Assembly: GCA_023374045.1 (NCBI GenBank)
Contig: CM041778.1
Location: 286,665,533 to 286,729,532, forward strand
Reading direction: 5' to 3'
DNA length: 64,000 nt
DNA from: Limonium bicolor
Lineage: Eukaryota; Streptophyta; Magnoliopsida; Caryophyllales; Plumbaginaceae
Shown: one piece after another, positions 43,843 through 58,100 of the stretch
Position numbering within the stretch: the first letter of the stretch is position 1
Layout of the letters: each line of letters begins with the position of its first letter
Notes under the pieces: generated by a model
Databases searched by the model: none
What the model saw: only the letters and a program-made list of their open reading frames with translations
Told to the model about the DNA's origin: nothing
Program-made: the position numbers and the translations under genes

Positions 43843-46800
43843 ATCTAATGAAACAACTAGATAGGAGGAACCAATAACCAAGGAAGTTTCACATTCAAGG
43901 CTTAGTTAGTCACATCAAGTTGAGTTAGTCACACAACAGTTTCCCTTTGAAATCCATTCAAGATCAGTTGGAATTTTCCAAAACATTCCATAAAGTTCGT
44001 TAGCCAAGTCTTTGAGTAAAAGAAATCGTACCTGGTTAATGCTGTAGCAGTTCTAGTAGACTCGTGCAAACATTCAACAATACTCTGAGGAATATTAAAG
44101 ATAATCTATTATCAATAACTTATATCCTAAGTTAAACTTAAATAAATACCTCACTCTTATTTCTAAATCTCGATTATCTTGTAAGCCCTTGCCTAAATAT
44201 TATGTATAACCTTTGACTTTTTTTTCTTTTTTTTATAAGGTTGTATAGCTCAAGGTTGTAAGATCAAGGAATGTATTTTACTAACACTTGTTAATTGTTC
44301 CACTCAATCCACTTTACTAATACTTAACTGTAATTCTCACATTTAAGACCTTTATGTCATAAGTGCATTATATTTTATTCAATAAATCTTAGAATACTAT
44401 ACTATCATTTCACAAGGTAACGATTATGTACGTTTATCAATATCCACAAGATAACCCATTATGATTAAATCTTCCTCTCAACTTAATTAGGGTCTACATC
44501 CTGTATATTGGAATCATAGTATTGTAGATGCATCTTATTATAATTTAATTGAACTACTAAACTCAATTATCATATCTTTAGTTCGGAATGACTTTTATTA
44601 CAACCATTAAATAATCTTGTCTTAAGATGTAAAATTACTTTTCATCTTGAAATAACTATATTCTAATTATCTTAGACTCATCGAACTCTTACATTTAGTA
44701 TTCACAAGGTATATTATTTACTTTATCATTAACTATATAATAAGGTGCTTAAAGATAACCTTTTATGTATCCTTGCTTACATTTAATTTCCTAAATGTTT
44801 TACTTTTACACACATTCCCTCCATAGACTATGTATAATCCTTTTATACTAAACTTCAATAAACTTAAGTCTTAAATACGTTTTAAATTGTTTACAAAACC
44901 CAAGGTTTCAAAGGAATAACTCAATAAGTTAATTCCCTTTATTATGTTTTAGAATAAGCATTATATCTTAACATAAGGTAGAATTTATCTAAGAATTAAA
45001 TTCTGATTCATAAGTGAAATTGATAATTATTTAATAAGATAATCTATTCTGAAAAATCCCCATACCTTATATTCAAATTGACACATTAATATTTCCAGTG
45101 TCAAAAGGTACGTCAATATAATCTCTTATGTAACCTAGTTTCCTCTAAATAAAGGTTTAAAGGTTTTAAGTATCTAATTTCTATTTATAAATTCTAACTA
45201 CTGAATACATTACTAAATTATAAACTCACATTCTGAATATTGGTAATAATAGTATTTAATATAGCTTTTCTAATTTTAAGAAACTCAAGGATTATTATTT
45301 AGATTAATTCCTAGTTTAATATAGTTTTATATCCCGAATCCTTTTATTGATCTTATCTTAAAACATTAAGTTATTATTCAATACTATAAATGTTATGAAA
45401 TGATTAAATCTAGGCTTATTAATCCACTTCACAATTAGATGTAAAAGTGTTTATTTATTTTATTATTAATTATATAATAAGATTTATTTGTTTAACAACT
45501 TTGTAATCTAATTACAAATTTTCCTAAGTCTTAACTTATTAATTACTTAACCCAATTATAGATTTACATTATGGTCATTGACTAATAATATACATGTATT
45601 TTAATACGGTTTATATAAATCTTAGAAATTCAAAGGTAACTCTTTAAGCTTAAATTCATAACCATAATTTAATACTACTCTTATAATACTCTTTTAATAG
45701 TATTACGTATAGATTTAATATAACTTATTAATTCCTTCACATTCTATTCTCTATAAGGTATTTTATTTTGTTTTTTTTCTTATCTATATATATTAGTATT
45801 TATTCAAGACATTCTTTATGTAGTTTTATTGTATTTAATTATTTCTATTAACTTTTACACATATCTACATCCAATATATGGTTTATAAAATAAAGCATTT
45901 TCCTTAGTTTCAATTAAGTATTTTAACTTCAATTTTATATAATTAATATAAATGTAGATTAATTTAATCCCTTGATTTACCCTAAGTTACTATCTTATTC
46001 TTTTTTTATATATATATATATATATTTCTACAACACTTAAAAGTTTATACCCAAAAATATTATTAACATTCTGTATTAAATGTTAGTTTAGTCTTATTAT
46101 ATTATTTTCAACCTATAAAGTTTACTATTCAACTACACTTTAATTTTTGGTTACATTAAAAACCATATATTGTAAGATAACTTTAAAAAATTCATAAACA
46201 CAATTTTTAAACCCATTTACACTAGTCTAAAAATTCCCAAATTTAATATATAGTAACTATGATATTTTAGACATATTATAAATTTTTATTTCATAAAAAT
46301 ATCATTTTACATTTTCTAAATAATTCCATAATACTCAGAACTTACAAAAATTATAACTTACGTTTAAAAACTCAAAACCCATAATTTTAATACCCCGGAC
46401 TTAAAAATGGTGATTAAATTATCCTAATGTCATTATTAAAGGCCTAATTGTGCCTAAAGAGTATTGGTAAAGAGAATAAAACTAAAAGAAAAGAGAAAGC
46501 GCTTGAAAAGCAAAATACGCTAAAACGCGTGTTAAATGAGTATAGAGGTATAAGACCTCGGTTAGGGTCCGAGATGGATTCCTAAGGCTTAGTTAGGCTT
46601 AATTAGTATACGGTAATGATTCCCGAAGAAAACGGATCCAAATAATGGATTAAAACGCTAACGGAGTTTCGAAGCATGTTTTTCGAGAAAACCTGAAAAC
46701 GTGACTTTAAGTGGTCAAACATACCCGTAAAAACTATGGTTGATTATAAAACTATAATTAAGTATTAGTGGAAGCTTAAGAACCATTAAAATCAAAGAAA

Positions 46801-48544
46801 CGAGAAAAATCCGAAAAACGGGCCCGGTTAGTGAATAGTGCCAAACCCGGGTAAAATAACGAGCATTTTCTGTAAAAGACGAAAAACACTCCAGCTTAAT
46901 AATATAGTGGGGGCCGGTTTTGTAGCTGTCACACACACTCACACACTAAAGAAATAAAGAAAGAAAGAAAAGAAAAAGGAAGAAAGGAAAAAGTGAAAAG
47001 TGAAAAAGGGATAAAGTAACTTATCTCCCTCTCTCTCCTCTCATTTCCTTCTTCTTCCTCCTCTCCTCTCTCCCACCGATTTTCCCCCCTCTCTCTCTCT
47101 GTTTCTGGGTGGAAATGAAGGTCCCCCATGGCTTCTCCACTCTTCTTCTTCTTGCCCAAGCTAGCTCCAAGCTTAAATCACAAAAATAATTACATATTTG
47201 TGATCCTCTCATCAAGCTCTTCACTTCCCTCTTTTCAAAATTCAAAAAGGAAGAAGTTCATCTCCATGGGTTTTGCCCATTTGAAGAATAAACTACATCA
47301 TTTTGAAGCTTGAAGCCTCCTCTTTCTATTAAGGTAAAAATATCCATGGAAAACTCTTGTTTTCTCCATTTTTCACCTTAGCCGATTTTGGCTCCTTAAT
47401 GACTAGCCTTCTCTTCTTTGTTTGAGCTATCCTCCAAGCTTAAATGGTGGTGGGAGTCCCTCCTAAGATTCAATAATTGAAAACCATTCAAGAATTTCCA
47501 AAGGTAAACCCTAACTTGGTGCTTTAAGCATCTTTTTGAATTCTAGAATAATTAGTGAGCCTAAGAGGATTGCTTAGTGCTTAATTTCCAATTTGAATAT
47601 TGGTTTAGAGATTTGGGCAAGTGATTTTCCTTGGCTGAATTTGGAGTGAAGAGAAGTGGAGAAGAGAATTGTAAAGGAAAGGCTTGTGAAGATAAGGTAA
47701 ATAAATCTACCTTGGAGCCTAATATAATGCTTTTAGAATTTGGGAAGGGAAATAAATAAATGAATGAACCCAAACATGTGTTGGAATGTGATTGTTGAGA
47801 TGAGAAGAGTTGTGGTAGTGCTTAATGCATTTGTGAATTAATGCTTGATTTAGGAACCTAAGAGCTATGCACTTTATGATTTATGTATTGTGTTGCATTT
47901 GGAGAATTAGATGAGTTTATGGTTTTATGTGTGCTGGTAGAACCCTTGTGGGTTTGGCTAGTTATAGGATGAATTATGTGAAGAAATGAGCTTTGGGCAA
48001 TGTTAGAAAAGTAGCCGGACTATGGCGAAATTCCGGTAGAAATATAAGTGGTTTAAGTCATGTTTTGAGTGGAGAATAACCTAGGGTTAGCTAGGTGTGT
48101 ATGGAGATTGATTTGGGTTAGCTAACCACATTGGGAATGGTTGTTCAAGGAGAGGAGACTTGTGTAAAAATCTGAAGCAAAAGAGATGGCTTAGGTGCCT
48201 TGGGAATTTTTAGCAAGAATGAGAATTTAAGGCTTTAAGAGTGAGGCATGAACCTTGGCATGAGAAGTGCTTTGTCTTGGAATATTTGGAGTGGTCAAAT
48301 AGGGTTTGAACAATAAAGTAAGTGCCAAGAGAGGTAGAAAATGCACAAGTGTGCATTAGTGCAAAATGAGAATGCAAAATTTGTGAATTTGAGCAAGAAT
48401 TTGAGTAGGTATTAAACCCATGATTTGAAGGGGTTTAGAGCATGTTTTAAGGTGTTTAAACATGTAGGAAACTTGAGGAAAGATTAGGGAAAGATTAAGG
48501 GTGGATTAAGGATTGATTAGGGGCTGAAAAATAATGTTTGGAGC

Positions 48545-48750
48545 AGATTTAGCAGGGTCCAAGACTTGGTCCTTGGACAAAGTCCCGGACCACCCTTAAA
48601 TAATGGCCGAGAGTGCAAGTTCAACCTTGGTCCGGGACTATACTCCAGGACAAGGTCCCGGACCATGTCTTTTTTTTTCAGCCGAGAGTTAGAATTTGTA
48701 TTGGTCCGGGACTTAAGGTAGGGACCAAGTCCCGGATCACCCCCAGAAAT
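48545..48750. repeat. GGTCCGGGAC/GTCCCGGACC array in solo LTR F
   Basis: Three units of about 90 bp contain GGTCC(G/A)(G/A)GAC followed by AAGTCCCGGA(C/T)CA, separated by GCCGAGAGT-type spacers. Confidence 0.75.
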
Positions 48751-51474
48751 GCCCCGTGAGTGTTTTAAAGGTTGCTAATGATGGGGGTTTGAATGTTAAT
48801 GATGTTATATGATTTCAAGGCCTTGTTTGGTGACATGTAAAGGCCCTAGTAAGTGTAAGAAAGTGTTAAAAGTGAGTGTGAAGTAAGAACTCAAATTAAC
48901 AAGAGTAAAACCGAGTTAACGAGATAACGGGGTAAGTACGGGAGTAGCATTTAATTATGTACCGTATAAGCATAGTATTAACAATAATGTTTGGAACATT
49001 ATCAGAGGATTGTGTGTGAACCGATCATGGTGAGATGACACGGTAAAAGTAAAAACCCCGGTGAAAGGTATGATATTCTCATGCCCCGTATGCGAACCGA
49101 GTTACTCTGATTTGTGTGTTTGTGTGCCGGCTTAATCAATACTAAAGCATGAAAATGAACCATTGATTGTTTATGTATGTCTTGATGTATATTGTATGAG
49201 CTAACATGCTTGGATGCCGGTGAGGTCTAACATAGTGTGTAGACCGACTCCTAGTTTAGTAACGAATGGATAGAGACTCTGAAATACCCCGAACTTCAAA
49301 ATGGTGATTAAATTATTTTTATATCGTATTTAAGGGCCTAACAGTGCCTAAGTAATTTTGGTGAAGAAAATAAATCCAAAAGAAATGAGAAAACGCTTAG
49401 AAAGCGGAAAACGCTAAAATAAGCGTTAAATAACCATAGGAGGTACGAGACCTCGGTTAGCGTATTATGTGGATTCCTAGGGCTTAATAAGACCCAAATA
49501 ATATACGGGAATGATTCCCGAAGAAGACGGATCCAAAGAAGGTATTAAAACGCTAATAGAGCTTTAGTGCACGTTTTTCGAGATAACCCGAAAACGTGAT
49601 TTTAAGTGGTCAAACGAACCCGTAAAAATTATAAATCATTAAACAACTATTATTAAGCATTAACGGAAGCTTAATAACCAATAAAAATAAAGAAACGAGA
49701 AAATTCCGGATGACGGGCCCGGTTAGGGAATAGTATCAAAACCGGGTAAAATAACGAGCGTTTTCTGTAAAAGACAAAAAACGCTCTAGCTAGTATAACA
49801 GTGGGGGCCGGTTTTTACTGGTGTAAACAGCTCTCTCTCTCACACACACACACACAAGTAACAAATAAGTAAATAAAAAAAAGCAAAAAGTAAAAAGTAC
49901 AAAGTAAATAACACCCTCTCTCCTCTTATTCTCTCATTTCCCTATTCTCTCTCCAATTCCCTTCCCTCTCTCACGATGGAATCCCCCTCTCTGCAGAACA
50001 CACCTCTCCTTCCTCCCTTCTCTGAATTGCAGCCGATTTTGGAAGCTCCTTCATGGCTTCCATGGCTTCCCTTCTTTCTCTTCATGCTCTAGCTCCATTT
50101 GAGCTCCAAATGTAAAATAAAATACATATTTGAACTCCCCTCTTCAAGCTCTACATTTCTATCTTTTCAAAATCCAAAAATGAGCAACTTCATCTCCATG
50201 GGTTTTGAGCATTTGAAGAATAAATGACACCATTTCGAAGCATGGAGTCTCCTCTTCCTCCTAAGGTAAAAAGTTTCAAGAAAAATCCATTTTTTTTCTT
50301 CATTCTCTAGAGTGGCTGATTTTTGCCCCTTCCTGTAATGCCTTGTTTCCTTCTTTGTTTGAGCTTGGTTCAACTCTCCAATGGTGGAGGAACTCTCCTT
50401 TGTATTCAAGGCTTGAAAACCTCTCTTAAAAGCTCCAAGGTAAAAACCCTAACTAATGGTAATTTAAACCCTTCATTGAATTAGTGAAGTTTTATGAGAT
50501 TATAAGTTTAATTATATCCTCTTTATGTAATTTGGGTGTTGGGATGGAGTTTGGCAACTCCATCCCCCACATGGCCGATTTTTGCAAGAAAAAGAGAAGG
50601 AGAAGAATTGGAAAAGAAATGAAGGGAATATAAGCTCAAGGTAAGAGCTCTTCCTTAATGCTAATTTTTAATGCATTAGAATAATGGCAATGGGTAAACC
50701 AATTTAAAGAAACCAAAATGATGTATTAGAATTGTAGTTGTGAAAGTTTGGGTATTTGTGGACAAGTATGTGGATCGTAGGCCTTAGAGCCAAAGAATTG
50801 TGTATGTGTATTGATATTGTGTTTTGAGGAAGTGATGATGTATTAAGATTGCTTTGTATTGCTGGTAGGACCCTTGTATGGGTGTGGCTAGAATAGGAAT
50901 GAAAATTGGTGAGAATTGATGAAGTTGAGGATGTAAGATTTATGGGGAGGTTATGGCAAAATTTTAGTAGGAAATAAGCATTTTTGGATGACTTCGTGAA
51001 TGGGAGAACCAAGGTGTGTATTGGGTTGATTAGAGATGTTTAGTAACCTTGGAATGGTAGTTGTAGGATGAGAATAAATGGGTGTAAAATCTGTAGCAAA
51101 TAGCATGTGAAATGCATTGGAAAAACAAGAGAAAGAGTTAGTGTTTGTAATCTTGAAGATGGATATTTGACTTGGGTATAGGTAGTGTAGTCAATTGGAA
51201 ATGAATTGGAATGGTAAAATGAAGTTAGGAAAAGATGCAAAATGCAAAGAGAAGTGTAGAAATGCACAAGTGTGAAAGTTGTAGAAATGAGAATGGAAAT
51301 TGGTAGAAATTGGGCAAGAAGTTGAGTATGGATTGGACCATGGATTTGAGGTGGTTTAAGGAGTGTTTTGAGGTGTATAATTATGTAGGAAACTTGTTGA
51401 AAGTTTATGAAATGATTAGGGGTGGATTATGGGTTGATTTGGGGTTGAAAAATGACCTTAATAGCAGTTTTTAG

Positions 51475-51665
51475 CAGGGTCCGGGACTTAAGATATGTAC
51501 CAAGTCCCGGACCGCTTCAAAAAAGGCCCGAGAGTGAATGCGAATTGGTCCGTGACTTTAAGTCCATGACCAGGTCTAAAAATCAGCCGAACGTACACAA
51601 AGAAGCATGGTCCGGACTTAGGGTCCGGACCAAGTCAGTCCCGGACCACCCCCAGAATTCAGCAG
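51475..51665. repeat. GGTCCGGGACTT/GTCCCGGACC array in solo LTR E
   Basis: Three units carry GGTCCGGGACTTA or close variants followed by CAAGTCCCGGACC, separated by GAGAGTG spacers. Positionally it corresponds to the C LTR palindrome array but differs in sequence. Confidence 0.7.
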
Positions 51666-52789
51666 AGAGTGTTTTTTAAGGGTTCTAAACATGGGGGATT
51701 GATTGGTAATGTTTTAGAAGTTGTTAAGGCCTTGTTTGGTGACCTTTAAAGGCTCTAAGAAGTGTACAAGTGAGAAGTAATTAAGAAAGTTGTAAGTTAA
51801 GAACATTAAGTTAACCGAAACAGCGGGATAACGGGGTAAGTACGGGAGTAGTGGTTTATGTATGTATTGCAAAGCTTAGTATTAATGGAACCATTTGGCA
51901 TGTAGCCAGAGGTTCAAGAATAAGGCTCGAGGAACGAGTGAACCAAAGGAACAAGGGAACACCCGTGAAGTAAATTCCGGAAAAAGGTATGATTTTCTCA
52001 TGCCCCGTATGCTAACCGAGTTACGTTGATTTGTGTGCTGTATGCCGGCTAATCAAGACTAAAGCATGAAAACGGTTTATTGCCTCTCACTGTATGTCTT
52101 GCTGTATGCTGTATGAGCTAACCTTCTTGATTGATTGTGTGGCTTCATTTAGTGCGTAGATCGACTCATAGATGAGTCCAGTTGTGTATTGACTCGTAGT
52201 AAGAGTCATGTTGTGAACTAATGGAACCGTAGCAACGCACTAAACTAACGAATCAATAAACGATAACACAAACCAATGAACTCACTAGAATGTGAGAGAG
52301 TGTACGGGAGTAATAACCTTCCGATAATGGTAGGAAAATCGAAATGAATAATCCACAAATAATAAGTAGTGGAAGTATATAAGTAACCTCTATTAGAGGA
52401 ATTAATCTTGGTGCAAGACATGAACCATGAGAGTAGTAAAGAATGATGAGGGATCTCCAAACCCCTTAGCAATTAGTCGACCCATTATGAGAGGACCCGA
52501 CTGATGTAAGTAATGTCCCGAACATGAGAGTATTCGATACGTTAGGGAAACCCTTAAATCTGAGGATACTAGACGGTGGTAATTCCCTAAGCTAGTGGAG
52601 GTTATCAAGAGAGATACTTCAAGGCTAATCCATGAGATTGTAATATACTCTGAGAGAAGAGTGTTGGGAATTTGAGTAGTCCGGTAAAAACGGACATTTG
52701 AGTATTTGAGGAGCTAAGCGTATAGCCCTCGTATTGTAGGTCCGGTGGCGAGTCTTGTGTATGACTCCGCCCAGAGGCCAAAGTAATGA

Positions 52790-53105
52790 GTAATGAGTAT
52801 TGCGTATGTATGAGTAAAGTAATGAGTACTGAGTAATAAGTGAGTATGAGTATGTAATGAGTACCGAGTATTGAGTATGTATGAGTAAGTACTGAGTATT
52901 GAGTACGTATGAGTAAGTATGGAGTATTGAATAGTGAGTACGCACAAGTATAGTAACGAGTACAGAGTAAGGATCATGTGCGAGTAAGGTATTGAACATG
53001 GAGTGATGAGTATGCAAGAGTAAGGAGTGAGTATGAGTAGAGTAGCGAATATTGAACACAGTACGAACAGAGTAGTGAGTAACGCAACGAAAGAGTAATG
53101 AATAA
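52790..53105. repeat. GAGTA degenerate array in solo LTR E
   Basis: Reverse complement of the TACTC arrays in the element C LTRs. Confidence 0.75.
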
Positions 53106-55169
53106 ATAACTAATACGAACGGTTGACTATCGAATTGTCTTCCTTGGTAAGTAGTGAACCTTGTATGTGTAGGTAGGCATTGTTTATTGTATTGTTGTAG
53201 CATGAGTATGTATGTATGCATGTAAAATGAACTCCATGTATATCCGACCTAAAGTAGTCGGCGTACCGCGGTTAGCACGCGGTATATGCGAAATTCATAT
53301 TCAGCGTAAGCTGACCCCCTAGGGGGAACGTTTTTAGTGTGCAGGTACTCGAAGCTGACCACCGTTCGAGAGAGTAGGACGGGGACTGCTATGTAAGCAT
53401 GGGTAGTTGTATAATAGGGTTTGTATTTGTAATGTATTGTGAAATGGGAAGTTCCAAACTGTATCGGTAATTTAAGGATTGTAGTAGACTCGGTATAGTA
53501 TTGAATTAGAGTTGTATTTGAATTATGGTTAAGTATGCAAGGGAAAGTAATGTATTATGTAGAGTACTCGGTATGTTCAATTCATCAGACCGATAGTATG
53601 TAGTATTGTAACTCGCCTTGTTAGTCACATGAGTGACAAACGGCATTGTACACCCGCCGTTGTGTATGGAGTATCTGCTGTGAAGGTAAGTATTGTACAG
53701 TAATGATGGTATTAGCAGTGGGGGTGTTACAGACTCGTAGATCGGGTTGTTTCGTAAAATAACGGAAACGTGCAAACACACAAGCTATCGATTAAAGTAT
53801 AACGATAATGCAAACATATGAACTCCCTAGAGTGTGAGGAGATGTACGGGTTGAGTAAATACCCGATAACGGTTAAAAAACCATATTGAAACAATCCACG
53901 AAATAAATAAGAGTGGAGAGATAAATGAATCTTCATCGTGAGGATTGAAGTTAGTCCAATGAAGTGAACTTATAAGAAAGGTAAAAGAGACCTAAGGGAC
54001 CATCTAACTCTCTTGAGACATGGTCAACCTCTTATATGAGGATTTTACCCGGTATAAGAAAATAACCGAAAGTATAAGTATATGAGTGTAAGGGTAACCC
54101 ATAAACCTAATATTACCCGAACTTAAGTGATGTCCCAAAGTAATTAGAAACATCGAGAGTGATGCATCTAGACTAATATATAATGATAGTATAACTTTGA
54201 GAGAGGAGTGTGTCGGAACGTGAGAAGTCCGAGAGTAGTCGGACCTATGTGAAAGTAGTAGGAACTAAGAGAGAGTTCCGGGAGCTAGTCGAACTATGCT
54301 CGAGAGCCATGTGCATTGGCTTAAGTAAGTATTAAGAGAAACAAGCGTGACGTAGGAGACCTATAGTGTCTCGAGAACTACAAGAACTTGAGTAATAGTA
54401 ACCCAAGAGTGTGGGTGAGTATAAGAATGAGTAACCCGAGAGAGTGGGTGAGAATAAGAGTAAGTAACCCGAGTGTATGGATGTGTTATTGAATAAGTAA
54501 CCAAGGCATAGTGAGTAGAAATCCTCAAGGCCTAAGAGTAAATTAATACGAACTAACAACTTGCTATGTTAGTCAGGGATTGCGCTCCATGGGTGAATGT
54601 GAATCCTTGTGTAGTATACATATGTAATGTATTGTTATGTTGCATGTTGGTTGAACTAAAATGAATCTCATGCTCTCGATGAAAGTAGTCGGCGTACCCC
54701 GGTTAGCACTCAGGGTATGCGAATTTCATATGCAGCTTTAAGCTGAGCCCCTAGGGGCATCGTTTTTTTATTGCAGGTACACCAAAGATGATACCGTTTG
54801 AGAGTAGGACGGGGTCGGTGGTTAGCATGGGTAGTTAGATTTTAATTACTCGTGTACTTGAATGAGGTGTAAGACCGAACATGTTATCGGCATCCGTATA
54901 TTGTAGACTCGGTATAGTAAGGAACTAAATGGAGTAATGTATTGTATGAAACTCGGTTAGAGTGAAGGAGTATTGTATTTGTGTTGTGTACTCGGTTGTT
55001 CCAGTCCATCAGACTGTTATTGTATGTGAGTTAGGCCTGGTTAGCCACGTGGGTGGCTAACGACGTTGTATCACCCTTCGTTGTAGTAGAGTTCCGCTGC
55101 GTGAGTAAGGGCAATTTGTGACAGTTTAAGAGGTAATGACGAGATTAACGGATGGGGTGTTACAATAAT

Positions 55170-58100
55170 AACTTACATCACAATAAATTAGATTTTATAA
55201 GGAATCTATAGTTAAAATTTCGTGTCAAAATACATTAGGAAAGGCCATTAAATAAATTCAACAATTTAGGGTTTTATTCTGAAATTAATATTAACTTAAT
55301 CATCTACGTTATAATCTCGGCCGTCCGTTCCATCTAACTACGATCGGACGGCCCTGGAACGTCGAGTTCTTCAACGAAATCTCAATTGATGTCGAGTACT
55401 AATCCTTCAATTTCTCTCAATCCACAGAACCAAATTCGTTGATTTTTGTTTCATTGGTTTCGAAATTCAAAGAAGGTTCCAATGGTACCAATTTTATGAG
55501 CTCTCATGCTGTATACTGTAAATTCGATTCTGGTAAATCGAGTTAGGGTTCTTACGATTTGGGAATTCGAATTTCTCCAAATTCCCGCTCTACAATGATC
55601 TATAGGTAAAATTGGTAGTTGGTTTAGACCGAGAATGAAAAATCAAACAAAAATATCGGAGGAATTGATCGGAAACTTACCGGAAATGCGTCGGCAAGGA
55701 AAATTGAATCCGTTTTGCTGGAAAAATTGGTACTTTATGTGCTGCTCAGGTAGGCAACTTCGTGGATCAACTCGTGCTAGCTGAGAAGGATTCAATCCAC
55801 GAAACCTACGTTATTTTAAATTAGACATGTAACTCTAAACATTGGTGGAAGAATCATGGAAAACGAAGAACTAGGGAGAAAGTTATAAATCCATAAAGAT
55901 CTGAGTTTACCATTTCGTTTTTGGAAAAATTCTGGGCAAAAACCCGACGTGATCGAGTTGGGAACTTTAGACGCTTATATCTTCCACAAGATTGAGAATC
56001 AGTGTCAGGTGTAAACATGAAAGTTATAGAGGGATTAGAGATCTACAAAACAAGCTAAAGAACGCGAATTTTGATTGAGAGATGAAGAAGTTATGACGAG
56101 ACGAAGTTTACCCTATTATCTCGTTTTTCTGGAATTCTGGGTTGCAGTTTTCAGGGAGGCAACTTCAGATTGATTTTGCGGCGGATGTGGAAGGAATTAG
56201 GTTAAGTGTGAGTAATGGTTAGAAAGAGGGTTTGTAGGAGAAATTGAAGTCACAAGATAGGGCAATGATCAAGTGAAGGCTGAGAACACTTAGCCGGATT
56301 TCTGGGGAATTCTGGCCATCTGACGAGGCCAGAGGCAAGCGTGGCTGAGTCAACAGGACTTGGACACGTCAGCTTTCTTTAAAATTTTGGCTCTAAACTT
56401 CATTTCATCATAACTTTTGCTAGGATGATCCGTTTTTAACGTTCTTTTTATTAATCTTCTTGGTTTTTCATAACCTTTTTATTGGTATAGGTTTCATGGG
56501 CTGGTTTGACCATTCTCAAAAAGTCAACCCTAGCAAGGCTTAAGAAGCTTTATGGTTTCCATGATTTTATATTGACTTTTATGATTCAAATTAATGTTCC
56601 AAATATTTCTAAAATCTTTATAATATAATTGGAGTGTTTAGAAAATTTTCCAAGATTTATTGACTTATAAATCTATTATTAAATTCATAATACTATATAA
56701 TGATATATAATAATTTTATTTAATAGTACTCTTTAAGGTTATATGGAAGAAATCCCCTAATTTAATTTTCATGATTCCATATAATAATTTAATATTTAAT
56801 AGTATTATTTAGGGTTTAATAAAAGAAAACCCCTAAATTAATTTAAATTAATTTAGGGGTATTTCAGCTTATCAGTTTTTCACCTTACGATAGTAGTAAG
56901 ACACTCTTATTGTTATATTACAATAGAGAGAGGATAAGTTTAAGTGCATTATCGGTTCTAGATTGGAAAAGTTTCATGCCCCTGCTCCAGTTTGACGTGC
57001 AAGGTGCAGATTCATGGGTTGCAGAAATTTCTAGGAAGATGATGAAGCTGGTCAGTACATGTATAGTCTTGTTCGCCAGTTTAATGAACTAGTAGTTCTG
57101 GAAATTTGTCACAGAATTACCATCATACGAGGATGAAGATTGACGCAGAACATGGATGTTGCTTGTTTGTTCAATTTGGGTTTGAAGATGAAGAAGAATA
57201 AGATGAGGAGAAGTTGCAGAGCATGTATGTTGTGCTCGCTAGGTAGAGCTGGAGTAGAAGAAAATTAAGAGAGAGTGTAGAGCTGTATGCTCTCTTGTTC
57301 ACCGGTAAGGGTTACAAATTTACCGTAAAGAGAATGAAGGTGCTGAAGAAAAGAGTGGTGGGAAACACAAGACGTGGCCCTGTTTGCTACCTTGTAAAAT
57401 TTTACTCTTTTACTATTTGAGGAGATAATGTGAGTATTAGCTTACAGCTCACAATAATATGTCTTAGTCCATATCTACTTTATTTTATTTATTCAGGTGC
57501 TCCAATATCTTTATTTAATTCCTGTTCACTAACATATTAATCTTGTCTTAATTTTGTTGAATTAGTATATTACATGTTACATCCCTTTTCTTTTATTATT
57601 TAAATAATTAATTAATTAATAAAGATTTTTTTAGATATACCCTTAAATCTAAGGATATATCATATAGTATAATCAAATCAATTGACACTTGTTTTACTTT
57701 AGTATATCCTTTAGTATACTATATTCCATATAGTATACTTAAATCAATTAATTTTTATATTATTTTCTATTTTACTTTAGGATTATGCAGATAGGTTTAG
57801 AATTTAATACATTCCTTTCAAAATTTTATAAATATTATAAATACTCAATTACAATTTAAATAAACTCCTTTAATCATAAGAAATTTTTTTTATATATATA
57901 ATGAATTCTAAAAGACCATTTTCAATTATAGGGATATTTATCCCTGTAATGGGGTTTAGTAACCTTATAAAATGATCATATATTTATTACATGATCCATG
58001 ATAAAAATTGCGTAATAAATTTCTTAAATTTATTATCACTATTTACAAACTATTTTAATAATGTACTTGTTATTATCTTACGTACCTCCTTATACATTAT

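Larger units (their letters stand above)
42733..46380. other. Noncoding repeat DNA with hairpin blocks, then AT-rich tract
   Basis: No gene is supported. The first part (to about 44060) resembles the interior of element C: copies of the structured block at 43565 and 43771 and a 45-bp direct repeat (TCAGTTGTCCAC..GGACGAGG) at about 43380-43465. After 44060 the sequence is strongly AT-rich, with a (TA)n run at about 46010-46026. It may be part of an older LARD-like element whose ends I could not fix. Confidence 0.5.
49280..53731 (+). mobile_element. Solo LTR E (element C family, inverted)
   Basis: It is 4452 bp from TGAAATACCCC to GGGGTGTTACA and is the reverse complement of the element C LTR along its length. 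Shared blocks include the AGTAATGAGTA array and the TATGCCGGCTAATCAAGACTAAAGC segment. It is flanked by GACTC at 49275-49279 and 53732-53736. It is a solo LTR inserted into LTR F. ORFs on its minus strand (for example 52625-53221) are repeat-derived. A CT/CA microsatellite lies at about 49830-49857. Confidence 0.9.
46386..55164 (+). mobile_element. Solo LTR F (split by solo LTR E)
   Basis: This is a single LTR of the A/C superfamily in the opposite orientation. It starts TTTAATACCCCGGAC (two changes from TGAAATACCCC), ends GGGGTGTTACA and is flanked by ATAAT on both sides (46381-46385 and 55165-55169). No internal region or second LTR is present, so it is a solo LTR formed by LTR-LTR recombination. 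Removing E (49280-53731 plus one TSD) leaves about 4.3 kb. A TCCGGGAC/GTCCCGGAC palindrome array is at 48545-48750. Confidence 0.82.

Noticed and set aside
55319..55353. GGCCGTCCG...CGGACGGCC inverted repeat as a possible terminator or small RNA gene
   Set aside because: Single occurrence, 17-base loop and no downstream U-run; similar motifs are common in plant intergenic DNA.
56910..57092. 60-codon plus-strand ORF
   Set aside because: No recognisable domain, surrounded by noncoding AT-rich DNA; the similarity to any gag I could think of was too weak.
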